Shown here: piece after piece, positions 11,037 through 24,667 of the stretch
Numbering within the stretch: position 1 is the stretch's first letter
Layout of the letters: each line of letters opens with the position of its first letter
NCBI GenBank assembly: GCA_963580455.1
Contig: OY756960.1
Span: 2,046,001 to 2,110,000 of the forward strand
Direction of reading: 5' to 3'
Length of the DNA stretch: 64,000 bases
Source of the DNA: Euonymus europaeus
Lineage: Eukaryota > Streptophyta > Magnoliopsida > Celastrales > Celastraceae
The notes under the pieces: generated by a model
The model's input: the letters and a program-made list of their open reading frames with translations, nothing else
What the model was told of the DNA's origin: nothing
Database searches by the model: none
Translations under genes and position numbers: made by a program

Positions 11037-12529
11037 CAGAACTCGTGGATGGAAGGTCTCGTTTCATCGAGTTAGCTGCGAAATGTGGTTTTTTACGTAA
11101 ACGGTTTTCTCAATATCCGTTGACTCCGAGTTCTCAATGAAATTTCACACTACCTTTCGAGCTCTTCAATCCTGGCATTTCGATTTTTGATTTCAGAACT
11201 CGTGGCTAGTAGGTCTCGTTTCATCTAGTAAGTCTCGAAATGTGGTTTCTTTACGTAAACGGTTTTTTGAATATCCGTTGACTCTGAGTTCTGAATTCGG
11301 TGATTTTTACCTTGAATTCACTATACTTTTCGAGCTCTTCAATCCTGGCATTTCGGCTTTTTATTTCAGAACTTGTGGCAAGTAGGTCTCGTTTCACCTA
11401 GTTAGCCGCGAAATGTGGTTTCTTTACGTAAACGGTTTTCTCAATATCCGTTGACTCCGAGTTCTGATTTTGTTGATTTTTAGATTGATTTCACACTACT
11501 TTTCGAGCTCTTCAATCCTGGTTTTTCGATTTTTTATTTCATAACTCGTGGCCGGTAGGTCTTTTTTCATCTACTTAGTCGCGAAATGTGGTTTCTTTAC
11601 GTAAACGGTTTTCTCAATATCCGCTGACTCCGAGTTCTGAATTCCGTGATTTTTAGCTTGATTTCGCATTATTTTTTGATCTCTACAATCCTGCCATTTT
11701 GGTTTTTGATTTCAGAACTCGTGGCTAGTAGGTCTCATTTTATCTAGTTACCCGGGAAATGTGGTTTCTTTACGTAAACGGTTTTCTCAATATCCGTTGA
11801 CTCCGAGTTCTGAATTCGATGATTTTTAGCTTGATTTCAAAACTAATTTTCGAGCTCTTCAATCCTGGTATTTCGATTTTCGATTTCAGAACTCGTGGCT
11901 AGTAGGTCTCGTTTGACCTAGTTAGTCGCGAAATGTGATTTCTTTACGTAAACGGTTTTCTCAATATCCACTGACTCCGAGTTCTGAATTCGGTGATTTT
12001 TAGCTTGATTTCACACTACTTTTCGAGCTCTTCAATCCTGGAATTTCGATTTTTGATTTCAGAACTCGTCGATGGAAGGTCTCGTTTCATCTAGTTAGCT
12101 GCGAAATGTGGTTTTTTACGTAAACGGTTTTCTCAATATCCGTTGACTCCGAGTTCTCAATTCAGTGATTTTTAGCTTGATTTCACACTACTTTTCGAGC
12201 TCTTCAATCCTGGTATTTCGATTTTTTATTTCATAACTCGTGGACGGTAGGTCTTTTTTCATCTACTTAGCCGCGAAATGTGGTTTCTTTTCGTAAACGG
12301 TTTTTTGAATATCCGTTGACTCCGAGTTCTGAATTCGATGATTTTTAGCTTGCTTTCACACTACTTTTCGAGCTCTTCAATCCTGGTTTTTCGATTTTTT
12401 ATTTCATAACTCGTGGCCGGTAGGTCTTTTTTCATCTACTTAGTCGCAAAATGTGGTTTCTTTACGTAAACGGTTTTCTCAATATCCGCTGACTCCGAGT
12501 TCTGAATTCCGTGATTTTTAGCTTGATTT

Positions 12530-14576
12530 CAAACTACTTTTCGAGCTCTAAAATCCTGGCATTTCGGTTTTTCATTTTAGAACTCGTGGCTAGTAGGTCT
12601 CGTTTCATCTATTTAGCTGTGAAATGTGGTTTCTTTACGTAAACGGTTTCCTCAATATCCGTTGACTCCGAGTTCTGAATTCGTTGATTTTTAGCTTGAT
12701 TTCACACTATTTTTCGAGCTCTTCAATCCTGGTATTTTGATTTTTTATTTCAGAACTCGTGGCTAGTAGGTCTTGTTTCATCTACTTAGTCCCGAAATGT
12801 GGTTTCTTTACGTAAACGGTTTTTTGAATATCCGTTGACTCCGAGTTCTGAATTCGGTGATTTTTAGCTTGATTTCACACTACTTTTCGAGCTCTTCAAT
12901 CCTGGAATTTCGATTTTTGATTTCGGAACTCGTGGCTGGTAGGTCTCGTTTCAGCTTGTTAGTCGCGAAATGTGGTTTCTTTACGTAAACGGTTTTTTGA
13001 ATATCCGTTGACTCCGAGTTCTGAATTCGGTGATTTTAACCTTGATTTCACACTACTTTTCGAGCTCTACAATCCTGGATTTCGGTTTTTTATTTCCGAA
13101 CTCGTGGCAAGTAAGTCTCGTTTCACCTAGTTAGCCGCGAAATGTAGTTTCTTTACGTAAACGGTTTTTTGAATATCTGTTGACTCCGAGTTCTGAATTC
13201 GGTGATTTTTAGCTTGATATCACACTACTTTTTTAGCTCCACAATCCTGGCGTTTTTGTTTTTGATTTCCGAACTGGTGGAAAGTAGGTCTCGTTTCACC
13301 TAGTTAGCCGCGAAATGTGGTTTCTTTACGTAAACGGTTTTCTCAATATCCGTTGACTCCGAGTTCTGATTTTGTGGATTTTTAGATTGATTAAACACTA
13401 CTTTTCGAGCTCTTCAATCCTGGTTTTTCGATTTTTTATTTCATAACTTGTGGCCGGTAGGTCTTTTTTCATCTACTTAGTCGCGAAATGTGGTTTCTTT
13501 ACGTAAACGGTTTTCTCAATATCCGCTGACTCCGAGTTCTGAATTCCGTGATTTTTAGCTTGATTTCACACTACTTTTCGAGCTCTACAATCCTGCTGTT
13601 TTGGTTTTTGATTTCATAACTCGTGGCTAGTAGGTCTCGTTTCATCTAGTTAGCCGCAAAATATGGTTTCTTTACGTAAACGGTTTTCTCAAAATCCGTT
13701 GACTCCGAGTTCTGAATTCGGTGATTTTTAGCTTGATTTCACACTACTTTTGGAGCTCTAAAATCCTGGCATTTTGGTTTTTCATTTTAGAACTCGTGGC
13801 TAGTAGGTCTCGTTTCATCTAGTTAGCTGCGAAATGTGGTTTCTTTATGTAAACGGTTTTCTCAATATCCGTTGACTCCGAGTTCTGAATTCATTGATTT
13901 TTAGCTTGATTTCACACTATTTTTCGAGCTCTTCAATCCTGGTATTTTGATTTTTTATTTCAGAACTCGTGGCTAGTAGGTCTTGTTTCATCTACTTAGT
14001 CGCGAAATGTGGTTTCTTTACGTAAACGGTTTTTTGAATATCCGTTGACTCCGAGTTCTGAATTCGGTGATTTTTAGCTTGATTTCACACTACTTTTCGA
14101 GCTCTTCAATCCTGGCATTTCGATTTTTGATTTCGGAACTCGTGGCTAGTAGGTCTCGTTTCAGCTTGTTAGTCGCGAAATGTGGTTTCTTTACGTAAAC
14201 GGTTTTTTGAATATCCGTCGACTCCGAGTTCTGAATTCGGTGATTTTTACCTTGATTTCACACTACTTTTCGAGCTCTACAATCCTGGATTTCGGTTTTT
14301 TATTTCCGAACTCGTGGCAAGTAAGTCTCGTTTCACCTAGTTAGCCGCGAAATGTAGTTTCTTTACGTAAACGGTTTTTTGAATATCTGTTGACTCCGAG
14401 TTCTGAATTCGGTGATTTTTAGCTTGATTTCACACTACTTTTTTAGCTCTACAATCCTGGCATTTTTGTTTTTGATTTCCGAACTGGTGGAAAGTAGGTC
14501 TCGTTTCACCTAGTTAGCCGCGAAATGTGGTTTCTTTACGTAAACGGTTTTCTCAATATCCGTTGACTCCGAGTTC
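12530..14576. repeat. Local 7-mer period, 1,210 bp
   Basis: About 12,530-13,366 matches about 13,740-14,576 at a constant offset of 1,210 bp, seven monomers. Shared private variants include CTCTAAAATCCTGGC (12,546 / 13,756), GGTATTTTGATTTTTTATT (12,731 / 13,941), GTAAGTCTCG (13,111 / 14,321) and the GAACTGGTGGAAAGTAGG lineage. The copies diverge where one reads GATTTTGTGG and the other GAATTCAGT. Confidence 0.8.
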
Positions 14577-16139
14577 TGAATTCAGTATTTTTTAGCTTGA
14601 TTTCACACTACTTTTTGAGCTCTTCAATCCTGATATTTCGATTTTTTATTTCAGAATTCGTGGCTAGTATATCTTGTTTCATCTACTTAATCGCGAAATG
14701 TGGTTTCTTTACGTAAACGGTTTTTTGAATATCCGTTGACTCCGAGTTCTGAATTCGGTGATTTTTAGCTTGATTTCACACTACATTTCAAGCTCTTCAA
14801 TCCTGGCATTTCAATTTTTTATTTCAGAACTCGCGGCTAGTAGGTCTTGTTTCATCTAGTTAGTCGCGAAATGGGGTTTCTTTAGTAAATGATTTTTTGA
14901 ATATCCGTTGATTCCGAGTTCTGAATTTGTTGATTTTTACCTTGATTTCACAATACTTTTTGAGCTCTACAATCCTGGATTTCGGTTTTTGATTTCCGAA
15001 ATAGTGGCAAGTAGGTCTCGTTTCACCAAGTTAGTGGCGAAATGTGGTTTCTTTACGTAAACGGTTTTCTCAATTACCGTTGACTCTGAGTTCTGAATTC
15101 GGTCATTTTTAGCTTGAATTCACTATACTTTAGGAGCTCTACAATCCCGGCATTTCGGTTTTTGATTTCAGAACTCGTGGCAAGTAGGTCTTGTTTCACT
15201 TAGTTAGCCACGAAATGTGGTTTCTTTACGTTAACGGTTATCTCAATATCCGTTGACTCTGAGTTCCGAAGTCGGTGATTTTTAGCTTGAATTTACTCTA
15301 CTTTTTGAGCTCTACAATCCCGGTATTTCGGTTTTTGATTTCCAAACTCGTGGCAAGTAGGTCTCGTTTCACCTAGTTAGCCGCGAATTGTGGTTTCTTT
15401 ACGTAAACAGTTTTCTCAATATCTGTTGACTCCGATTTCTGAATTCGGTGATTTTTAGCTTGATTTCACACCATTTTTTGATCTCTACAATCCTGCCATT
15501 TCGGTTTTTGATTTCAGAACTCGTGGCTAGTTGGTATCGTTTCATCTAGTTACCCGCGAAATGTGCTTTCTTTACGCAAACGGTTTTCTCAATATGCGTT
15601 CACTCCGAGTTCTGAATTCGGTGATTTTTATCTTGATTTCACACTAATTTTCGAGCTCTTCAATCCTGGTATTTCGATTTTTGATTTCAGAACTCGTGGC
15701 TGATAGGTCTCGTTTCACCTAGTTAGTCGCGAAATGTGGTTTCGTTACGTAAACGGTTTTCTCAATATCCGCTGACTCCGAGTTCTGAATTCGGTGATTT
15801 TTAGCTTGATTTCACACTACTTTTCGAGCTCTACAATCCTGGCATTTCAATTTTTTATTTCAGAACTCGTGGATGGAAGGTCTCGTTTCATCTAGTTAGC
15901 TGCAAAATGTGGTTTTTTTACGTAAACGGTTTTCTCAATATCCGTTGACTCCGAGTTCTCAATTCGGTGATTTTTAGCTTTATTTCAGACTACTTTTCGA
16001 GCTCTTCAATCCTGGTATTTCGATTTTTTATTAAATAACTCGTGGCCGGTAGGTCTTTTTTCGTCTACTTAGCCGCGAAATCTGGTTTCTTTACGTAAAC
16101 GGTTCTTTGAATATCCGTTGACTCCGAGTTCTGAATTCG

Positions 16140-18960
16140 GTGATTTTTAGCTTGATTTCACACTACTTTTCGAGCTCTTCAATCCTGGCATTTCGATTTT
16201 TTATTTCAGAACTCGTGGCTAGTAGGTATCGTTTCATCTAGTAAGTCGCGAAATGTGGTTTCTTTACGTAAACGGTTTTTTGAATATCCGTTGACTCCGA
16301 GTTCTGAATTCGGTGCTTTTTAGCTTGAATTCACTCTACTTTTCGAGCTCTTCAATCTTGGCATTTCGGTTTTTGATTTCAGAACTCGTGGCAAGTAGGT
16401 CTCGTTTCACCTAGTTAGCCGCGAAATGTGGTTTCTTTACGTAAACGGTTTTCTCAATATCCGTTGACTCCGAATTCTGAATTCGTTGATTTTTAGATTG
16501 ATTTCACACTACTTTTCGAGCTCTACAATCCCGGCATTTCAGTTTTTGATTTCAGAACTCGTGGCAAGTAGGTCTCGTTTCACCTAGTTAGCCACGAAAT
16601 GTGGTTTCTTTACGTAAACAGTTTTCTCAATATCTGTTGACTTTGAGTTCTGAATTCGGTGATTTTTAGCTTGATTTCGCATTATTTTTTGATCTCTACA
16701 ATCTTGCCTTTTTGGTTTTTTATTACAGAACTCGTGGCTAGTAGGTCTCGTTTTATCTAGTTACCCGTGAAATGTGGTTTCTTTACGTAAACGGTTTTCT
16801 CAATATCCATTGACTCCGAGTTCTGAATTCGTTGATTTTTAGCTTGATTTCACACTAATTTTCGAGCTCTTCAACCCTGGTATTTCGATTTTTGATTTCA
16901 GAACTCGTGGCTAGTAGGTATCGTTTGACCTAGTTAGTCGCGAAATGTGGTTTCTTTACGTAAACGGTTTTCTCAAAATCCGCTGACTCCGAGTTCTGAA
17001 TTCGTTGATTTTTAGCTTGATTTCACACTACTTTTCGAGCTCTAAAATCCTGGCATTTCGGTTTTTTATTTTAGAACTCGTGCCTAGTAGGTCTCGTTTC
17101 ATCTATTTAGCTGCAAAATGTGGTTTCTTTACGTAAACGGTTTTCTCAATATCCGTTGACTCCGAGTTCTGAATTCGTTGATTTTTAGATTGATTTCACA
17201 CTACTTTTTGAGCTCTACAATCCCGGCATTTCGGTTTTTGATTTCAGAACTCGTGGCAAGTAGGTCTCGTTTCACCTAGTTAGCCGCGAAATGTGGTTTC
17301 TTTACGTAAACGGTTTTCCCAGTATTTGTTGACTCCGAGTTCTGAATTCGGTGATTTTTAGCATGATTTTACATTATTTTTTGATCTCTACAATCCTGCC
17401 ATTTCGGTTTTTGATTTCAGAACTCGTGGCTAGTAGGTATCGTTTCAGCTAGTTAGTCGCGAAATGTGGTTTCTTTACGTAAACGGTTTTCTCAATATCC
17501 GCTGACTCCGAGTTCCGAATTCGGTGATTTTTAGCTTGATTTCACACTACTTTTTGAGCTCTACAATCCTGGCATTTCGATTTTTGATTTCAGAACTCGT
17601 GGATGGAAGGTCTCGTTTCATCTAGTTAGCTGCGAAATGTGGTTTTTTACGTAAACGGTTTTCTCAATATCCGTTGACTCCGAGTTCTCAATTCAGTGAT
17701 TTTTAGCTTGATTTCACACTACTTTTCGAGCTCTTCAATCCTGGCATTTCGATTTTTGATTTCAGAATTCGTGGCTAGTAGGTCTCGTTTCATCTAGTAA
17801 GTCGCGAAATGTGGTTTCTTTACGTAAACGGTTTTTTGAATATCCGCTGACTCTGAGTTCTGAATTCGGTGATTTTTACCTTGAATTCACTATACTTTTC
17901 GAGCTCTTCAATCCTGGCATTTCGGTTTTTTATTTCAGAACTTGTGGCAAGTAGGTCTCGTTTCACCTAGTTAGCCGCGAAATGTGGTTTCTTTACGTAA
18001 ACAGTTTTCTCAATATCCGTTGACTCCGAGTTCTGATTTTGCTGATTTTTAGATTGATTTCACACTACTTTTCGAGCTCTTCAATCCTGGTTTTTCGATT
18101 TTTTATTTCATAACTCGTGGCCGGTAGGTCTTTTTTCATCTACTTAGTCGCGAAATGTGGTTTCTTTACGTAAACGGTTTTCTCAATATCCGCTGACTCC
18201 GAGTTCTGATTTTGTTGATTTTTAGATTGATTTCACACTACTTTTCGAGCTCTTCAATCCTGGTTTTTCGATTTTTTATTTCATAACTCGTGGCCGGTAG
18301 GTCTTTTTTCATCTACTTAGTCGCGAAATGTGGTTTCTTTACGTAAACGGTTTTCTCAATATCCGTTGACTCCGAGTTCTGATTTTGTAGATTTTTAGAT
18401 TGATTTCACACTACTTTTCGAGCTCTTCAATCCTGGTTTTTCGATTTTTTATTTCATAACTCGTGGCCGGTAGATCTTTTTCATCTACTTAGTCGCGAAA
18501 TGTGGTTTCTTTACGTAAACGGTTTTCTCAATATCCGCTAACTCCGAGTTCTGAATTCCGTGATTTTTAGCTTGATTTCACACTACTTTTCGAGCTCTAC
18601 AATCCTGCTGTTTCGGTTTTTGATTTCATAACTCGTGGCTAGTAGGTATCGTTTCATCTAGTTAGCCGCGAAATATGGTTTCTTTACGTAAACAGTTTTC
18701 TCAATATCCGTTGACTCCGAGTTCTGAATTCGGTGATTTTTAGCTTGATTTCGCATTATTTTTTGATCTCTACAATCCTGCCATTTTGGTTTTTGATTTC
18801 AGAACTCGTGGCTAGTAGGTCTCATTTTATCTAGTTACCCGTGAAATGTGGTTTCTTTACGTAAACGGTTTTCTCAATATCCGTTGACTCCGAGTTCTGA
18901 ATTCGATGATTTTTAGCTTGATTTCAAAACTAATTTTCGAGCTCTTCAATCCTGGTATTT
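16140..18960. repeat. Long-range duplicated block, copy related to 29.5-31.3 kb
   Basis: This block matches about 29,470-31,340. Anchors are GGTGCTTTTTAG (16,313 / 29,627), TCGTTTGACC (16,921 / 29,889), GCATGATTTTA (17,361 / 30,156), ATGGAAGG (17,603 / 30,398), CAGAACTTGTGGCAAG (17,936 / 30,731) and CATTTTGGTTTTTG (18,782 / 31,232). The offset steps 13,314, 12,968, 12,795, 12,450 are all close to whole numbers of monomers, so the copies differ by whole-monomer gains or losses. Confidence 0.78.
18109..18626. repeat. Triplicated single monomer
   Basis: Three consecutive monomers (18,109-18,281, 18,282-18,454, 18,455-18,626) share CATAACTCGTGGCCGG and the CTTTTTTCATCTACTTAG segment. The related block at 30,904-31,076 has a single copy: the offset between the blocks is 12,795 bp before the triplet and 12,450 bp after it, a difference of exactly two monomers. 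The third copy has a small deletion in its T-run. Confidence 0.82.
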
Positions 18961-20517
18961 CGATTTTCGATTTCAGAACTCGTGGCTAGTAGGTCTCGTT
19001 TGACCTAGTTAGTCGCGAAATGTGGTTTCTTTATGTAAACGGTTTTCTCAATATCCGCTGACTCCGAGTTCTGAATTCGGTGATTTTTAGCTTGATTTCA
19101 CACTACTTTTTGAGCTCTACAATCCTGGGATTTCGATTTTTGATTTCAGAACTCGTCTATGGAAGGTCTCGTTTCATCTAGTTAGCTGCGAAATGTGGTT
19201 TTTTACGTAAACGGTTTTCTCAATATCCGTTGACTCCGAGTTCTCAATTCAGTGATTTTTAGCTTGATTTCACACTACTTTTCGAGCTCTTCAATCCTGG
19301 TATTTCGATTTTTTATTTCATAACTCGTGGCCGGTAGGTCTTTTTTCATCTACTTAGCCGCGAAATGTGGTTTCTTTACGTAAACGGTTTTTTAAATATC
19401 CGTTGACTCCGAGTTCTGAATTCGATGATTTTTAGCTTGATTTCACACTACTTTTCGAGCTCTTCAATCCTGGCATTTTGATTTTTGATTTCAGAACTCG
19501 TGGCTAGTAGGTCTCGTTTCATCTAGTAAGTCGCGAAATGTGGTTTCTTTACGTAAACGGTTTTTTGAATATCCGTTGACTCTGAGTTCTGAATTCGGTG
19601 ATTTTTACCTTGAATTCACTATACTTTTCGAGCTCTTCAATCCTGGCATTTCGGTTTTTTATTTCAGAACTTGTCGCAAGTAGGTCTCGTTTCACCTAGT
19701 TAGCCGCGAAATGTGGTTTCTTTACGTAAACAGTTTTCTCAATATCCGTTGACTCCGAGTTCTGATTTTGTTGATTTTTAGATTGATTTCACAGTACTTT
19801 TCGAGCTCTTCAATCCTGGTTTTTCGATTTTTTATTTCATAACTCGTGGCCGGTAGGTCTTTTTTCATCTACTTAGTCGCGAAATGTGGTTTCTTTACGT
19901 AAACGGTTTTCTCAATATCCGCTGACTCCGAGTTCTGAATTCCGTGATTTTTAGCTTGATTTCACACTACTTTTCGAGCTCTACAATCCTGCTGTTTCGG
20001 TTTTTGATTTCATAACTCGTGGCTAGTAGGTCTCGTTTCATCTAGTTAGCCACGAAATATGGTTTCTTTACGTAAACGGTTTTCTCAAAATCCGTTGACT
20101 CCGACTTCTGAATTCGGTGATTTTTTGCTTGATTTCACACTACTTTTCGAGCTCTAAAATCCTGGCATTTCGGTTTTTCATTTTAGAACTCGTGGCTAGT
20201 AGGTCTTGTTTCATCTACTTAGTCGCGAAATGTGGTTTCTTTACGTAAACGGTTTTTTGAATATCCGTTGACTCCGAGTTCTGAATTCGGTGATTTTTAG
20301 CTTGATTTCACACTAATTTTTGAGCTCTTCAATCCTGGCATTTCGATTTTTTATTTCGGAACTCGTGGCTAGTAGGTCTCGTTTCAGCTTGTTAGTCGCG
20401 AAATGTGGTTTCCTTACGTAAACGGTTTTTTGAATATCCGTTGACTCCGAGTTCTGAATTCGGTGATTTTTACCTTGATTTCACACTACTTTTCGAGCTC
20501 TACAATCCTGGATTTCG

Positions 20518-22592
20518 GTTTTTTATTTCCGAACTCGTGGCAAGTAAGTCTCGTTTCACCTAGTTAGCCGCGAAATGTAGTTTCTTTACGTAAACGGTTT
20601 TTTGAATATCTGTTGACTCCGAGTTCTGAATTCGGTGATTTTTAGCTTGATTTCACACTACTTTTTTAGCTCTACAATCCTGGCGTTTTTGTTTTTGATT
20701 TCCGAACTGGTGGAAAGTAGGTCTCGTTTCACCTAGTTAGTCGCAAAATGTGGTTTCTTTACGTAAACGGTTTTCTCAATATCCGTTGACTCCGAGTTCT
20801 GAATTCAGTAATTTTTAGCTTGATTTCACACTACTTTTCGAGCTCTTCAATCCTGATATTTCGATTTTTTATTTCAGAATTCGTGGCTAGTATATCTTGT
20901 TTCATCTACTTAGTCGCGAAATGTGGTTTCTTTACGTAAACGGTTTTTTGAATATCCGTTGACTCCGAGTTCTGAATTCGGTGATTTTTAGCTTGATTTC
21001 ACACTACTTTTCGAGCTCTTCAATCCTGGCATTTCAATTTTTTATTTCAGAACTCGTGGCTAGTAGGTCTTGTTTCATCTAGTTAGTCGAGAAATGGGGT
21101 TTCTTTAGTAAACGATTTTTTGAATATCCGTTGATTCCGAGTTCTGAATTTGTTGATTTTTACCTTGATTTCACACTACTTTTTGAGCTCTACAATCCTG
21201 GATTTCGGTTTTTGATTTCCGAAATAGTGGCAAGTAGGTCTCGTTTCACCTTGTTAGTGGCGAAATGTGGTTTCTTTACGTAAACGGTCTTCTCAATATC
21301 CGTTGACTCTGAGTTCTGAATTCGGTGATTTTTAGCTTGAATTCACTATACTTTTGGAGCTCTACAATCCCGGCATTTCGGTTTTTGATTTCAGAACTCG
21401 GGGCAAGTAGGTCTTGTTTCACTTAGTTAGCCGCGAAATGTGGTTTCTTTACGTTAAAGGTTATCTCAATATCCGTTGACTCTGAGTTCCGAAGTCGGTG
21501 ATTTTTAGCTTGATTTCACACTACTTTTCGAGCTCTTCAATCCTGGTATTTCGATTTTCTATTTCATAACTCGTGGCCGGTAGGTCTTTTTTCATCTACT
21601 TAGCCGCGAAATGTGGTTTCTTTACGTAAAAGGTTTTCTAAATATCCGCTGACTCCGAGTTCTGAATTCCGTGATTTTTAGCTTGATTTCACACTATTTT
21701 TCGAGCTCTACAATCCTGGTGTTTCGGTTTTTGATTTCCGAACTCGTGGCAAGTAGGTCTCGTTTCACCTAGATAGCCGCGAATTGTGGTTTCTTTACGT
21801 AAACGGTTTTCTCAATATCTGTTGACTCCGAGTTCTGAATTCGGTAATTTTTAGCTTGATTTCACAACATTTTTTGATCTCTACAATCCTGCTGTTTAGG
21901 TTTTTGATTTCATAACTTGTGGCCAGTAGGTCTCGTTTCATCTACTTAGTCGCGAAATGTGGTTTCTTTACGTAAACGGTTTTTTGAATATCCGTTAACT
22001 CCGAGTTCTGAATTCGGTGATTTTTAGCTTGATTTCACACTACTTTTCGAGCTCTTCAATCCTGACATTTCGATTTTTGATTTCAGAACTCGTGGCTAGT
22101 AGGTCTCGTTTCACCTAGTTAGTGGCAAAATGTGATTTCTTTACGTAAACGATTTTCTCAATATCCGCTGACTCCGAGTTCTGAATTCGTTGATTTTTAG
22201 CTTGATTTCACACTAATTTTGCGAGCTCTTCAATCCTGGTATTTTGATTTTTGATTTCAGAACTCGTGGCTAGTAGGTATTGTTTCATCTACTTAGTCGC
22301 GAAATGTGGTTTCTTTACGTAAACGGTTTTTTGAATATCCGTCGACTCCGAGTTCTGAATTCGGCGATTTTTAGCTTGATTTCACACTACTTTTTGAGCC
22401 CTTCAATACTGGCATTTCGCTTTTTGATTTCAGAACTCGTGGCAAGTAGGCCTCGTTTCACCTAGTTAGCTGCAAAATGTGGTTTCTTCACGTAAACGGT
22501 TTTCTCAATATCAGTTGACTCCGAGTTCTAAATTCGGTGATTTTTAGCTTGATTTCACACTACTTTTCAAGCTATACAATCCCGGCATTTCG
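20518..22592. repeat. Second HOR block, unit 1: 12 monomers, 2,075 bp
   Basis: The unit matches the next one at a constant offset of 2,075 bp, from the segment before GTAAGTCTCG (20,544) onward. It is the most diverged copy of this block. I noted about eleven substitutions against unit 2, for example CTAGATAGCC for CTAGTTAGCC near 21,772 and CTAAATATCC for CTCAATATCC near 21,648. A related, more diverged relative of this unit lies at about 32.1-34.0 kb. Confidence 0.87.
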
Positions 22593-24667
22593 GTTTTTTA
22601 TTTCCGAACTCGTGGCAAGTAAGTCTCGTTTCACCTAGTTAGCCGCGAAATGTAGTTTCTTTACGTAAACGGTTTTTTGAATATCTGTTGACTCCGAGTT
22701 CTGAATTCGGTGATTTTTAGCTTGATTTCACACTACTTTTTTAGCTCTACAATCCTGGCGTTTTTGTTTTTGATTTCCGAACTGGTGGAAAGTAGGTCTC
22801 GTTTCACCTAGTTAGTCGCAAAATGTGGTTTCTTTACGTAAACGGTTTTCTCAATATCCGTTGACTCCGAGTTCTGAATTCAGTAATTTTTAGCTTGATT
22901 TCACACTACTTTTCGAGCTCTTCAATCCTGATATTTCGATTTTTTATTTCAGAATTCGTGGCTAGTATATCTTGTTTCATCTACTTAGTCGCGAAATGTG
23001 GTTTCTTTACGTAAACGGTTTTTTGAATATCCGTTGACTCCGAGTTCTGAATTCGGTGATTTTTAGCTTGATTTCACACTACTTTTCGAGCTCTTCAATC
23101 CTGGCATTTCAATTTTTTATTTCAGAACTCGTGGCTAGTAGGTCTTGTTTCATCTAGTTAGTCGAGAAATGGGGTTTCTTTAGTAAACGATTTTTTGAAT
23201 ATCCGTTGATTCCGAGTTCCGAATTTGTTGATTTTTACCTTGATTTCACACTACTTTTTGAGCTCTACAATCCTGGATTTCGGTTTTTGATTTCCGAAAT
23301 AGTGGCAAGTAGGTCTCGTTTCACCTTGTTAGTGGCGAAATGTGGTTTCTTTACGTAAACGGTCTTCTCAATATCCGTTGACTCTGAGTTCTGAATTCGG
23401 TGATTTTTAGCTTGAATTCACTATACTTTTGGAGCTCTACAATCCCGGCATTTCGGTTTTTGATTTCAGAACTCGGGGCAAGTAGGTCTTGTTTCACTTA
23501 GTTAGCCGCGAAATGTGGTTTCTTTACGTTAAAGGTTATCTCAATATCCGTTGACTCTGAGTTCCGAAGTCGGTGATTTTTAGCTTGATTTCACACTACT
23601 TTTCGAGCTCTTCAATCCTGGTATTTCGATTTTCTACTTCATAACTCGTGGCCGGTAGGTCTTTTTTCATCTACTTAGCCGCGAAATGTGGTTTCTTTAC
23701 GTAAAAGGTTTTCTCAATATCCGCTGACTCCGAGTTCTGAATTCCGTGATTTTTAGCTTGATTTCACACTATTTTTCGAGCTCTACAATCCTGGTGTTTC
23801 GGTTTTTGATTTCCGAACTCGTGGCAAGTAGGTCTCGTTTCACCTAGTTAGCCGCGAATTGTGGTTTCTTTACGTAAACGGTTTTCTCAATATCTGTTGA
23901 CTCCGAGTTCTGAATTCGGTGATTTTTAGCTTGATTTCACACCATTTTTTGATCTCTACAATCCTGCTGTTTCGGTTTTTGATTTCATAACTTGTGGCCA
24001 GTAGGTCTCGTTTCATCTACTTAGTCGCGAAATGTGGTTTCTTTACGTAAACGGTTTTTTGAATATCCGTTAACTCCGAGTTCTGAATTCGGTGATTTTT
24101 AGCTTGATTTCTCACTACTTTTCGAGCTCTTCAATCCTAACATTTCGATTTTTGATTTCAGAACTCGTGGCTAGTAGGTCTCGTTTCACCTAGTTAGTGG
24201 CAAAATGTGATTTCTTTACGTAAACGATTTTCTCAATATCCGCTGACTCCGAGTTCTGAATTCGTTGATTTTTAGCTTGATTTCACACTAATTTTGCGAG
24301 CTCCTCAATCCTGGTATTTTGATTTTTGATTTCAGAACTCGTGGCTAGTAGGTATTGTTTCATCTACTTAGTCGCGAAATGTGGTTTCTTTACGTAAACG
24401 GTTTTTTGAATATCCGTCGACTCCGAGTTCTGAATTCGGCGATTTTTAGCTTGATTTCACACTACTTTTTGAGCCCTTCAATACTGGCATTTCGCTTTTT
24501 GATTTCAGAACTCGTGGCAAGTAGGCCTCGTTTCACCTAGTTAGCTGCAAAATGTGGTTTCTTCACGTAAACGGTTTTCTCAATATCAGTTGACTCCGAG
24601 TTCTAAATTCGGTGATTTTTAGCTTGATTTCACACTACTTTTCAAGCTATACAATCCCGGCATTTCG
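22593..24667. repeat. Second HOR block, unit 2: 12 monomers, 2,075 bp
   Basis: It repeats at +2,075 bp into unit 3, and I noticed no differences between units 2 and 3 over their shared length. Landmarks are GTAAGTCTCG at 22,619, the one-base-deleted palindrome TTTAGTAAAC at about 23,179, and the GTCGAC (SalI) monomer near 24,417. Confidence 0.9.

Larger units (their letters stand above)
11037..20517. repeat. Diverged monomer region without a regular HOR
   Basis: About 55 monomers of mixed type. Several recognisable lineages recur at irregular spacing: the ATGGAAGG lineage with a shortened GGTTTTTTACG segment (11,049; 12,072; 17,603; 19,159), the CCGGTAGGTCTTTTTTC lineage, and the GTAAGTCTCG lineage (13,111; 14,321). 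The first ATGGAAGG monomer has a 15 bp deletion near 11,140 (GTTCTCAATGAAATTTCAC). Pairs of blocks match at long offsets, for example 11,695 with 18,782 (7,087 bp) and 13,591 with 19,988 (6,397 bp). No gene or unique sequence is seen. Confidence 0.85.
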
